This document shows, in pieces, positions 51,274 to 59,509 of a stretch of 64,000 bases of DNA (its first letter is position 1; each line of letters begins with the position of its first letter). The position numbers and the translations under genes are program-made. The notes under the pieces were generated by a model. The model had not been told where the DNA came from. It did no database searches and saw only the letters and a list, made by a program, of their open reading frames with translations. The stretch comes from Planctomycetota bacterium (GTDB taxonomy: Bacteria > Planctomycetota > Phycisphaerae > UBA1845). Where the stretch lies: the NCBI GenBank assembly GCA_029558835.1, contig JAKQDH010000147.1, forward strand, positions 112,370-176,369, in the 5' to 3' direction.

Positions 51274-53271
51274 ATGGAACCCCGTACGATCACCATCAAA
51301 GGCGCCCGCGAGCACAACCTCAAGGAGGTGGCGCTCACGCTGCCGCGCAACCGGCTGATCTGCTTCACCGGCATCTCGGGCAGCGGCAAGAGCAGCCTGG
51401 CGTTCGACACGCTGTTCGCCGAGGGTCAGCGGCGGTACATGGAGTCGCTCAGCTCCTACGCCCGCCAGTTCCTCACTCAGTTGAGCAAACCGGATGTCGA
51501 TCAGATCACGGGCTTGAGCCCCTCCATCTCGATCCAGCAGAAGACCGCCGGCTGGAACCCGCGCAGCACCGTGGGGACGATCACGCAGGTCTACGACTAC
51601 CTCCGCGTGCTCTTCGCCCGCGTCGGCAAGCAGCACTGCCCGGAGTGCGGCCAGCTCATTCGGGCCCAGACGCGCGAGCAGATCATCGCCCGGATCAGCG
51701 AACTGCCCGAGGGGACGAAGTTCTCCCTCCTGGCTCCGGTGGTGCGCGGCCAGAAGGGCGAGCACCTCGATCTCTTCGATGACCTGCGGCGGGACGGCTA
51801 TGCCCGGGCGCGCGTCGACGGGCGGCTTATCTCGCTCAACGAGCCGCCGAAGCTGGTGCGGAACCAGCGGCACGATATCGAGGTCGTTGTGGATCGCCTG
51901 ACGCGCAGCGCCACCGGCCGGGCCCGGCTGGCGGAGGCCGTCGAGCAGGCGCTGCGGCTGGGCAAAGGCACCTTGATCGTGCAGCAAAGTGGAGAGCCGG
52001 CAGGCGAGGCACCATCGGGTCCGACGCCGTCTGTGGAGGGGCGCTCGGAGCGGGCCGCGCGACGCCCAAAGGCTGGGGCGGAGATGCGCGATCTGCTGCT
52101 GTCCTCGGACTATGCCTGCCCGGATTGCGGCCTGAGCTTCGAGCCGCCCTCCCCGCAGCTTCTGAGCTTCAACTCGCCGGTGGGGATGTGCATTGCCTGT
52201 GAAGGACTCGGGGACAATCTGGATTTCGATCCGGACCTATTGGTGCCGGACCCCAGTAAGTCGCTGCTGGAGCTGGCCGTCGCTCCGCTGCACCGGCACA
52301 TCGGCCGGTGGCGCAAGCACATCTACCAGGGCGTCGCGGATTACGTGGGGTTCGACCTGCGGGCGCCGTGGGGCAAGCTGCCGGCCCGGGCGAAGCGGGC
52401 GCTGCTGGATGGCCTGGGCGAGACGAAGGTGCCGTTCAAGTGGCGCAACCGCTGGGGCACGTGGTGCCACGACGAGGAGTTCCCGGGCATCGTCGCGGAA
52501 CTCAAGGCCCGCTACGGGCGGACGCAGTCGGCCGAGGTGCGGGCGTACTATGAGAAGTTCATGCGGCGGGGTCGTTGCCCGGATTGCGAGGGCACCCGGC
52601 TCAACCCGCAGGCGCGGGCGGTGCGCCTGGGCGGGCGGAGCCTGCCTGAAGTGTGCGGCCTGTGTATCTCGGACGCCCGGGCGTTCTTCGAGGAGCTCTC
52701 GTTAACGGAAACGGAGCAACAGATTGCCCGGCTGGTGCTCAAGGAGGTTCGTGGCCGGCTGAAGTTCCTCGAAGACGTCGGCCTGCACTACCTGACACTG
52801 GACCGGGCGGCGCCGACGCTGGCGGGCGGCGAGGCGCAGCGCATCCGCCTCGCCAGCCAGATCGGGGCGGGGCTGGTCGGCGTGCTGTACATTCTTGATG
52901 AGCCGTCGATCGGCCTGCATCCGCGCGACAATCAGCGACTGTTGGATTCACTGTGCCGGTTGCGCGATCAGGGCAATACGGTGATTGTCGTCGAGCACGA
53001 CGAGCAGACGATGCGAGTAGCGGACCAGATTGTGGATTTCGGTCCCGGTCCGGGCCTCTACGGCGGCGAGGTCGTGGCGCAGGGCACTCTGGAGCAGGTC
53101 GCCCGCGCGCGCCGGTCGATCACGGGACGATACCTGCGCGGAGCGGAACGGATCGAAGTGCCGGCCCAGCGTCGCCCGGTGCCGCCGCCGCCCGCGACGG
53201 TAGCGGCTCATCGAACGGCGCGTACGCGGCAGACCACCCGCAGAAAGAGCAAACATGGAAACGCCGATTGA
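51274..53271 (+). CDS. uvrA: UvrA N-terminal half (nucleotide-binding domain I) as a separate protein
   Basis: A 665-residue protein equal to the first half of UvrA, the damage-recognition ATPase of nucleotide excision repair. Walker A GISGSGKSS (33-41), EGQRRYMESLSSYARQFL, first zinc module (CPECG near 127, CPDCG and CIACEG near 285-310), insertion domain, CPDCEGTRLNP, signature LAGGEAQRIRLASQI (about 515) and Walker B LYILDEPSIGLHPRDN are all intact. It ends after domain I with a basic Pro/Ala/Arg/Thr tail. Domain II is encoded by the gene at 54065, with two small genes between. All four overlap or nearly touch, so they form one operon and the halves presumably reassemble. Confidence 0.93.
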   Translation: MEPRTITIKGAREHNLKEVALTLPRNRLICFTGISGSGKSSLAFDTLFAEGQRRYMESLSSYARQFLTQLSKPDVDQITGLSPSISIQQKTAGWNPRSTVGTITQVYDYLRVLFARVGKQHCPECGQLIRAQTREQIIARISELPEGTKFSLLAPVVRGQKGEHLDLFDDLRRDGYARARVDGRLISLNEPPKLVRNQRHDIEVVVDRLTRSATGRARLAEAVEQALRLGKGTLIVQQSGEPAGEAPSGPTPSVEGRSERAARRPKAGAEMRDLLLSSDYACPDCGLSFEPPSPQLLSFNSPVGMCIACEGLGDNLDFDPDLLVPDPSKSLLELAVAPLHRHIGRWRKHIYQGVADYVGFDLRAPWGKLPARAKRALLDGLGETKVPFKWRNRWGTWCHDEEFPGIVAELKARYGRTQSAEVRAYYEKFMRRGRCPDCEGTRLNPQARAVRLGGRSLPEVCGLCISDARAFFEELSLTETEQQIARLVLKEVRGRLKFLEDVGLHYLTLDRAAPTLAGGEAQRIRLASQIGAGLVGVLYILDEPSIGLHPRDNQRLLDSLCRLRDQGNTVIVVEHDEQTMRVADQIVDFGPGPGLYGGEVVAQGTLEQVARARRSITGRYLRGAERIEVPAQRRPVPPPPATVAAHRTARTRQTTRRKSKHGNAD

Positions 53272-53485
53272 TCCTGAGACACTCGAGCGAGGTTTGCGCC
53301 TGCGAAGAATGACGAGCGAGTTCCTGCGTGGGATGACGCCGCAGGAACGGGACCGCGTGCTGCAGACTCACATGGCCGAGGCGCGCGGCCCGGCGGGCAA
53401 CGCCCGGGTGCTGTGCGCAATGACGGACTTGCTCATTCGGAGCCGGCGCGCCCTGCGCCAACAGGAGACAGGTCATGGCGGATGA
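53255..53485 (+). CDS. Small partner protein in the uvrA-embedded cassette
   Basis: A 76-residue charged, helical protein. It starts at ATG 53255 inside the end of the UvrA N-half gene (17-base overlap) and its stop overlaps the nucleotidyltransferase start by 11 bases. The middle RRMTSEFLRGMTPQERDRVLQTHMAEAR recalls the short helical proteins with an MTPxER segment found beside nucleotidyltransferases in planctomycetes. No DNA-binding motif is certain. The coupling on both sides argues for a real gene and for a toxin-antitoxin-like or accessory pair with the next gene. Confidence 0.65.
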   Translation: METPIDPETLERGLRLRRMTSEFLRGMTPQERDRVLQTHMAEARGPAGNARVLCAMTDLLIRSRRALRQQETGHGG

Positions 53486-54047
53486 GGAACTGATCGAACT
53501 GCTGACGATTGCGACTGACGCCCTGACACACGAAGGGATCGAGTACGCGATCACCGGCTCGTTTGCCAGCGGCCTGTGGGGCGAACCCCATACTTCACAC
53601 CATGTCGACCTACTGGTACGCATGACACCGGAACAGGCAGCGGCGCTGGCCCGCAAGCTCCCCCCCCGCCTGTATCGCAGCGAAGAGGCATTGGTGCAGG
53701 CGGCCCGTGTTCACGCCATGGCCGATCTGATCGACGCTAAGACCACGCTGAAGCTCGACTTGTCAGCCTGGGGGTTCGGTGAGTATCAGGACGAGGTCTT
53801 TCGGCGGCGCGTCCCCCTGCGGCTCGGTCCCGACAGTCCAGAGTTTCTTCTCGCCAGTCCCGAGGATGTCATTCTGATGAAGTTGGTCTGGCGAAAGGAC
53901 ACCGGCTCTCGCAAGCAGTGGGCGGATGCCCTGGGTGTGGTTCGCGTGCAGCGGGTGCGCCTTGACTGGAAGTACCTTTTCCAGCAGGCACGGGTGCTCG
54001 GTGTCGAGGCCGATTTGACCGCGCTGCGCGACGAAGGCGGTATATAG
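53475..54047 (+). CDS. Nucleotidyltransferase-fold protein (AbiEii/DUF6036-like)
   Basis: A 190-residue protein of the nucleotidyltransferase superfamily. The helix ALTHEGIEYAITGS leads to TGSFASGLWGEPHTSHHVDLLV, aligned with the GSxAS...GEPRxTxDIDL motif of the minimal and AbiEii-type families. The first catalytic Asp of the DxD pair is replaced by His (HVD), so catalysis is doubtful. SAWGFGEYQDEVFRRRVPL and LASPEDVILMKLVWRKDTGSRKQWADAL (the KLxxxRxKD-type region) follow the DUF6036 pattern. AGGAG lies before the start. Relatives act as antitoxins, toxins or tRNA/protein modifiers; which applies here is unknown. It lies 17 bases before the UvrA C-half gene. Confidence 0.8.
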   Translation: MADEELIELLTIATDALTHEGIEYAITGSFASGLWGEPHTSHHVDLLVRMTPEQAAALARKLPPRLYRSEEALVQAARVHAMADLIDAKTTLKLDLSAWGFGEYQDEVFRRRVPLRLGPDSPEFLLASPEDVILMKLVWRKDTGSRKQWADALGVVRVQRVRLDWKYLFQQARVLGVEADLTALRDEGGI

Positions 54048-54064
54048 GAGCAGGAACGCTGATC

Positions 54065-57000
54065 ATGCAGCGCCGCACGGGAAGGAAGTCCAGCGCGTCA
54101 GGCCCCCGATGCAGCAGCAACGCCGAGCTGCAGTGGCTCACCGTCGTCGGGGCGGCCCATAACAACCTGCGCGGTATCGACGTGCGCATTCCGCTCGGGC
54201 GCTTTGTGGGTGTTACCGGCGTTTCGGGATCAGGTAAGAGTTCGCTGGTCAACGACATTCTGTATCAGGCCCTGGCGCGGGACCTGAACGGAGTGACGGA
54301 TGCGCAGCCGGGCAAGTACGAGCGCATCGACGGAACCGAGCATCTCGATAAGGTCATCGACATCGACCAGTCGCCCATCGGGCGGACGCCGCGGTCCAAC
54401 CCGGCCACGTACATCAAGGTGTTCGACCTGATCCGGGCATTGTACGCGAAGTTGCCGGACGCGAAGGTGCGCGGGTACCGGCCGGGGCGGTTCAGCTTCA
54501 ACGTCAAGACCGGCTCGCCCGGCGGCGGACGTTGCGAGGCGTGCGAGGGCAACGGCGCCAACAAGCTCGACATGGACTTCCTGGCCGACGTGTGGGCGAC
54601 CTGCCCCGTCTGCGGCGGTGCCCGCTTCAGCCGGGAGACGCTCCAAGTCCGCTACAAGGGCAAGAGCATTGCCGACGTGCTGCGGATGGAAATCGAGGAG
54701 GCGCTCAAGCACTTCGGTAACGTGCCGGCGATTGCCGCGATGCTGCACCGGCTGCACGAGGTCGGTCTGGGCTATCTCGAACTGGGACAACCATCGACCA
54801 CACTCTCCGGCGGCGAGGCCCAGCGCATCAAGCTCGCCCGCGAACTGGTCAAGAAGTCTACCGGCCGCACTCTGTATTTGCTCGATGAGCCGACCACCGG
54901 CCTGCACTTCCACGACATCAAGCGGCTGCTCAAGGTATTGCACGGGTTCGTGGACGCCGGCAACACTGTCGTTGTGATCGAACATAATCTCGACGTGGTC
55001 AAGACGGCCGACTGGGTAATCGACTTAGGTCCCGAGGGCGGCGCCGGCGGCGGGGGCATCGTGGCCGAGGGCACGCCCGAGCAGATAGCCGCCTGTCCGG
55101 GAAGCTATACCGGCGCAGCGCTGCGCGAAGTGCTCTCCAGCTCTACCGCGGTCGCCCGGCTGGCCGCAACCGCGCCGCCCCGGCAGGATGAGGCACCCCC
55201 TCCGCCTGCGCGCGTGGCGACCGCCGGTGCGATCGTCTCGTGCGCGCTACCCGAGGAGCCGCCGGCCGCCCTGCGCCGCGGTAATGGCCCCCGCGCTCGC
55301 AAGGGCAATGGGCGGCGAGACGAAATCACCGTCGTCGGTGCCCGACAGCACAATCTCAAGAACGTCTCCGTGTCGATCCCGCGCGGCAGGATGACCGTCT
55401 GCTCCGGCGTCAGCGGCAGCGGTAAGACGAGCTTTGCGCTGGATACTGTGTATACGGAAGGCCAGCGGCGCTATGTGGAGTCCCTCAGCGCCTATGCCCG
55501 GCAGTTCCTCGGGCGTTTGCAGCCGCCGGAAGTGGATCACATCGACGGCCTGGCGCCGGCCATCAGCATCGAGCAGAAGACGGCCGGCGGCTCGCCGCGC
55601 TCCACGGTGGGCACAGTAACCGAAGTATACGACTACCTGCGCGTGCTCTGGGCACGCATCGGGCAGGCGTACTGCCCGGTGTGTCAGGTTCCGATCGGTG
55701 CCCAATCCAGCGAGGAGATCGTCGAGCGTGTGCTCGGCCTCGGTGAGGGACGACGCGTGCTGCTGCTGGCGCCGCTGGAACGCGCCGCCGGCGAGACCTA
55801 CGAGCGACTCTTCGCCCGCTATCGCGCGAGTGGCTACGCGCGCGTGCGGGTCGATGGCGTGCTCCATGCGCTCGACAAGCCCATCGACGTCGACCCGCGC
55901 CGCGAGCACCGCATCGCCCTGGTGATCGACCGCGTGCTCATCCGGGCCGAGCGCGTCTCGCGTCTCACCGACAGCGTGGAACAGGCCCTGGCCGTCGGGA
56001 ACGGCGTGCTGCTGGTCGAATCCGCAGAGGAAGCCGACGAGCCGCCCGGCGCGAGCGCCCCGGCTTCATCTGCCGGCAGCGCCGCCTCCCGCGCGGGCCG
56101 CGCCCAACCGTTGCGTTTCTCGCAGCACCACTCCTGCGACCGCTGCGGCCGGGGCTATGAGGAACTGACGCCGCACCACTTTTCGTTCAACAGCCGCGTC
56201 GGCTGGTGCGACGCGTGCGAAGGGATCGGCATGCAGCTCGGCGCCAATCCCGCGGCCATTATCGTCAATCCCCAACGCTCGATTCTGGACGGCGCCGTGG
56301 GCGGCTGGGGCAAGCTGCATGCGGGCTCACTGTTGTACGTGCTGGCGTCGGCCGTCGCCGATCACCTTGGGTTCGACGCCCAGCGGCCGTGGAACTCGAT
56401 ACCGGAGCCGCTACGGCTGCGCTTCCTGCAGGGCGGCGGCGACGAATGGATCAATCTGCCCGCACCGCCGGTGAGCGCGGACCGGCCTGGAGTCCCCAAC
56501 GCAGCCCGCTTGCCGGCCGGGGAGGGCTCCGCCGCCAGCCGAGTCGCCGTGGCATCCCCCCTCACCCTGCCCTCTCCCCCAGGGGGGAGAGGGGTTGTGA
56601 AGCAGCCCTCTGACGGCGCACCGAGTCAATGGCCCACGGGGCTGCGCGTCCGCTGGCGCGGTTTCCTGCCGGCTTTGAATCGGGCGAGCCGGTCAAGCTG
56701 GCAGTATCGCAAGCGCCTCGAAGCGCTCGTGACAGACGTACCGTGTGAAGCGTGCGGCGGTAGCCGGCTGCGGGCCGATGCCTCGGCCGTGCGCGTGCAG
56801 GGCAAGACGCTGCGCGACGTGTGCAATTGGCCGCTCGGCGAGACGCTACCCTGGTTTGAGTCGTTGCGTCTGGACGCCCGGCAGCGCAAGCTGGCCGGCG
56901 AACTGCTCCCCGAGATCATCAGTCGCCTGCGTTTTCTGGTCGAAGTGGGCCTGGATTACGTGACGCTGCATCGCACGGCCGACACGCTCGCCGGCGGGGA

Positions 57001-58456
57001 GGCGCAGCGTATCCGCCTGGCCGCCCAGTTGGGTACGGGTCTTACCGGCGTGCTCTATGTGCTCGATGAACCAACCATCGGCCTGCACCCGCGTGACAAC
57101 GCCCGCCTCATCCGCGCGCTGCATCGCCTGCGTGATCTGGGCAATACGCTGCTGGTGGTTGAGCACGACCGCGAGGTGATCGACAGTGCCGATGACGTGC
57201 TTGATTTCGGCCCGGGCGCCGGGCGGCTGGGCGGCACCATCACCGCCCAGGCGGCCCCGCGCAAGCTGCGTGGTGAAAGCGCCTCGCTCACCGGGCGGTA
57301 CCTGGCCGGCAAAGAGGCCATACCCATTCCGGCCCCCCGCCGCGCGCCGGGCGAGCGCTGGCTGACCATCAAGGGTGCCCGCGAGCACAATCTGAAGAGT
57401 ATCGACGCGGCGTTTCCCCTGGGCCTGTTCACCTGCGTCACCGGCGTGTCCGGCAGTGGGAAAAGTTCGCTGGTCTCTGACATTCTCTATCCTGCCCTGG
57501 CCGTCAGGCTGCACCATGCCCGGCTGACCATCGGCGCCCACGACGAGATCGACGGCCGCAAGCACATCGACAAGGTCGTGAACGTCGACCAGAGCCCCCT
57601 AGGGTCCACGCCGATGAGCAACCCGGCCACCTACACGGGCATGTTCGACCTCATCCGCAAGCTTCTCGCGCGTCTGCCGTTAAGCATGCAGCGTGGTTAT
57701 ATGCCCGGCCGGTTCAGTTTTCTGCGTGCCGGCGGGCGCTGTGAGGCGTGCAGCGGCATGGGAAAACAGTGCATCGAGATGCACTTCCTGCCCGACGTGT
57801 GGGTCACCTGCGAGGAGTGCAAGGGCAGTCGCTACGTACCGGAAACCCTCGAGGTGCGCTATCACGGCAAGTCCATCGCCGACGTCTTGCAGATGACGGT
57901 AACGGAGGCGCTCGCGCTGTTTGACAGGGTGCCGCGCATCCGCCGCTGGCTCCAGACGCTCAGCGACGTGGGGTTGGATTACATACAGCTCGGGCAATCT
58001 GCGACGACGCTGTCCGGCGGCGAGGCACAACGCGTGAAGCTGGCAGCCGAGCTGGGCCGGCCGTCAACCGGCAGAACTCTGTACATTCTGGATGAGCCGA
58101 CCACGGGTCTGCACTTCGACGATCTGAAGAAACTGCTGGCCGTGCTGCACCGGCTGGTCGATGCGGGCAACACGTGTATCTGTATTGAGCACAACCTGGA
58201 CGTGATCAAGACGGCCGACTGGGTGGTTGATCTGGGCCCGGAGGGCGGCGACGCGGGCGGCCAAGTGGTGGTGGCCGGGCCGCCGGAGCTGATCGCGCAG
58301 ACGGCCGGCTCGCACACCGGCCTGGCGTTGCGGGACGTGCTGGCTGCGGCGCCCGTCGAGGCGCGCAAGAAGCACCATCCCCCGGCGCGGCGCGCGGCCC
58401 TGCAGCAGGCCCGCGCCGATCTGGGCCGCATACTGGCGAGGATGCAGGAGGCATGA
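54065..58456 (+). CDS. uvrA: UvrA domain II fused to a second complete UvrA
   Basis: A 1463-residue protein. Residues about 20-375 are UvrA domain II: Walker A GVSGSGKSS (about 52-60), the zinc finger CEACEGNG...CPVCGG, signature LSGGEAQRIKLAREL and LYLLDEPTTGLH. After a Pro/Ala linker a full second UvrA follows: Walker A GVSGSGKTS (about 447), EGQRRYVESLSAYARQFL, zinc modules CPVC/CDRCG/CDACEG, signature LAGGEAQRIRLAAQL (about 976), then domain II with GVSGSGKSS (about 1128), CEACSGMG...CEECKG and LSGGEAQRVKLAAEL (about 1316). Together with the 51274 protein this equals the tandem (double) UvrA known as one polypeptide of roughly 1800-2100 residues in several phyla. Residues 831-844 come from an inserted repeat. 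Confidence 0.93.
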   Translation: MQRRTGRKSSASGPRCSSNAELQWLTVVGAAHNNLRGIDVRIPLGRFVGVTGVSGSGKSSLVNDILYQALARDLNGVTDAQPGKYERIDGTEHLDKVIDIDQSPIGRTPRSNPATYIKVFDLIRALYAKLPDAKVRGYRPGRFSFNVKTGSPGGGRCEACEGNGANKLDMDFLADVWATCPVCGGARFSRETLQVRYKGKSIADVLRMEIEEALKHFGNVPAIAAMLHRLHEVGLGYLELGQPSTTLSGGEAQRIKLARELVKKSTGRTLYLLDEPTTGLHFHDIKRLLKVLHGFVDAGNTVVVIEHNLDVVKTADWVIDLGPEGGAGGGGIVAEGTPEQIAACPGSYTGAALREVLSSSTAVARLAATAPPRQDEAPPPPARVATAGAIVSCALPEEPPAALRRGNGPRARKGNGRRDEITVVGARQHNLKNVSVSIPRGRMTVCSGVSGSGKTSFALDTVYTEGQRRYVESLSAYARQFLGRLQPPEVDHIDGLAPAISIEQKTAGGSPRSTVGTVTEVYDYLRVLWARIGQAYCPVCQVPIGAQSSEEIVERVLGLGEGRRVLLLAPLERAAGETYERLFARYRASGYARVRVDGVLHALDKPIDVDPRREHRIALVIDRVLIRAERVSRLTDSVEQALAVGNGVLLVESAEEADEPPGASAPASSAGSAASRAGRAQPLRFSQHHSCDRCGRGYEELTPHHFSFNSRVGWCDACEGIGMQLGANPAAIIVNPQRSILDGAVGGWGKLHAGSLLYVLASAVADHLGFDAQRPWNSIPEPLRLRFLQGGGDEWINLPAPPVSADRPGVPNAARLPAGEGSAASRVAVASPLTLPSPPGGRGVVKQPSDGAPSQWPTGLRVRWRGFLPALNRASRSSWQYRKRLEALVTDVPCEACGGSRLRADASAVRVQGKTLRDVCNWPLGETLPWFESLRLDARQRKLAGELLPEIISRLRFLVEVGLDYVTLHRTADTLAGGEAQRIRLAAQLGTGLTGVLYVLDEPTIGLHPRDNARLIRALHRLRDLGNTLLVVEHDREVIDSADDVLDFGPGAGRLGGTITAQAAPRKLRGESASLTGRYLAGKEAIPIPAPRRAPGERWLTIKGAREHNLKSIDAAFPLGLFTCVTGVSGSGKSSLVSDILYPALAVRLHHARLTIGAHDEIDGRKHIDKVVNVDQSPLGSTPMSNPATYTGMFDLIRKLLARLPLSMQRGYMPGRFSFLRAGGRCEACSGMGKQCIEMHFLPDVWVTCEECKGSRYVPETLEVRYHGKSIADVLQMTVTEALALFDRVPRIRRWLQTLSDVGLDYIQLGQSATTLSGGEAQRVKLAAELGRPSTGRTLYILDEPTTGLHFDDLKKLLAVLHRLVDAGNTCICIEHNLDVIKTADWVVDLGPEGGDAGGQVVVAGPPELIAQTAGSHTGLALRDVLAAAPVEARKKHHPPARRAALQQARADLGRILARMQEA
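56555..56594. repeat. CCCTCACCCT-type repeat inside uvrA, in frame
   Basis: CCCTCACCCTGCCCTCTCCC then CCAGGGGGGAGAGGGG, the same element as at 62553, 63834 and 63948. It is read as SPLTLPSPPGGRG inside a low-complexity stretch of about 50 residues in the insertion region of the second UvrA, and leaves the frame open. Confidence 0.9.
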
Positions 58457-58670
58457 CGCGACTGCTTGCCAACGAAGCGTGTGGCATGGCCAAGGCGAGC
58501 GCAGCTCGGCGCCGCCATGCGGCTCGACGCCGGTATGCATGCTGGCGCTCGCCTGGGGCGAGCTTGGGCATGCCACCCAGTGGGTGTTGCGCCGCGGTCC
58601 TTGTCCCCCTGCTTCGGGCGGTGAGCGCGCCGAGGATGCAGGAAGCATGACACGCCTGGTGCCCAACCGG
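58436..58670. repeat. Direct duplication of the uvrA/CBM9 gene junction around a family A element
   Basis: GAGGATGCAGGAGGCATGAC (58438-58457) and GAGGATGCAGGAAGCATGAC (58632-58651) are near-identical, and similarity continues for about 20 bases (ACTGCTTGCCAAC against CCTGGTGCCCAAC). Both copies contain the end of uvrA (MQEA stop) and the start of the next gene (ATGACxCG). A family A element (58480-58578, GTGGCATGGCCAAG to CTTGGGCATGCCACCC) lies between. Confidence 0.8.
58480..58578. repeat. Family A element downstream of uvrA
   Basis: GTGGCATGGCCAAGGCGAGC at the left, GCGAGCTTGGGCATGCCACCC in two halves at the right; the arms pair over most of the element, so it would fold as one long hairpin. 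It contains internal direct words GCTCGGCGCC and GCTCGACGCC. Confidence 0.8.
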
Positions 58671-59303
58671 TTTCTCTTTGACTTTGAGTTCCCCTTGCGC
58701 TACTGCCCCGCGCCGCCGCCGATCGACGGCGACGTGTGCAAGTGGACCGACGAGCAGCGCGTGCCCGCACTCGGCGTGCTCGACGGGCAGCCGGCGTTTG
58801 CGGATATCTGGGTCTGCTGGCATGAGTCCGGGCTCTACCTGGCCTGCCGCGTTACGGACAAACGCAAGCGCCTGCGTTGCGAGCCGCGCAGCCCCGCCAG
58901 CGGTGACGGCCTGCAAGTCTGCACCGACATGCGCGATGCGCGCAACGTGAAACGGGCGACGCGCCACTGCCAGCAGTTCTACTTTCTCCCGGCCGGTGGT
59001 GGCAAAACCGGCAGGGAGCCGCTGGCCGGGACTGTTAAGTTCGCCCTGGCGCGCGAAGATGCCCCGCCTGTAGCCGCCCAGCGCCTGGTCGTGGCCGCCC
59101 GCCTGCAAACCGGCGGGTATTCGCTCGAAGCCCACATTCCGGCCGACTGTTTGAACGGCTTTGATCCGCACGAACACCCGCGCATCGGCTTCCACTATAT
59201 GTTGGCCGACGATGACCACGGCCAGCAATACCTCACGGTGGGCAACGACCTGAACTGGGCGGTCGATCCGTCCACGTGGGCCGCGGCCGTGCTGACCCGG
59301 TGA
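58647..59303 (+). CDS. CBM9-like (DOMON-type) beta-sandwich protein
   Basis: A 218-residue protein without signal peptide. IDGDVCKWTDEQRVPAL, the strand pair FADIWVCWHESGLYLACRVTD, and GDGLQVCTDMRDA match the carbohydrate-binding module family 9-like fold (DGxxxEW, WDxxxLYxAxxVxD, DxxxxxxD). RLQTGGYSLEAHIPADCL and PRIGFHYMLADDDHGQQYLTV complete it. In planctomycetes stand-alone proteins of this type are common and their ligands are unknown. The start at 58647 mirrors the ATG that overlaps the uvrA stop in the duplicated junction upstream, suggesting it was once the last gene of the uvrA operon. Confidence 0.8.
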   Translation: MTRLVPNRFLFDFEFPLRYCPAPPPIDGDVCKWTDEQRVPALGVLDGQPAFADIWVCWHESGLYLACRVTDKRKRLRCEPRSPASGDGLQVCTDMRDARNVKRATRHCQQFYFLPAGGGKTGREPLAGTVKFALAREDAPPVAAQRLVVAARLQTGGYSLEAHIPADCLNGFDPHEHPRIGFHYMLADDDHGQQYLTVGNDLNWAVDPSTWAAAVLTR

Positions 59304-59355
59304 CCGGCCGCGGCTCGCGCACTCACTGCACAGGACCAGGAAAAACGCAAGCTCA

Positions 59356-59456
59356 GGGTGGCATGCCCAAGTCCCGACGCGTCGGGACGCCGGCATGTTG
59401 CTCCGCCACTCCCACACGCCGCTTGGAGGGCATGGTCCCGGCGTACCGAGGTGGCG
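59356..59456. repeat. Family A element, variant
   Basis: Left end GGGTGGCATGCCCAAGTCCC followed by a hairpin GTCCCGACGCGTCGGGAC; the right half GGGCATGGTCCCGGCGTACC matches the 32223 variant, but the terminal CATGCCACCC is missing (ends near ACCGAGGTGG). Confidence 0.7.
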
Positions 59457-59509
59457 GAGCAACAGGGGAACGCGCCCAGATGGCGCAGGCTTCTCGCCGG
59501 TGGGCGCCC

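Noticed and set aside
58453..58650. A 65-codon frame starting MTRLL and ending PRMQEA
   Set aside because: It arises because the duplicated junction puts a start in the first copy and the uvrA-like end in the second; the interior is a repeat element, so it is not a gene.
22450..59456. Repeats as a possible CRISPR array
   Set aside because: Copies are single, kilobases apart, palindromic over 100 bases and have no spacers or cas genes.
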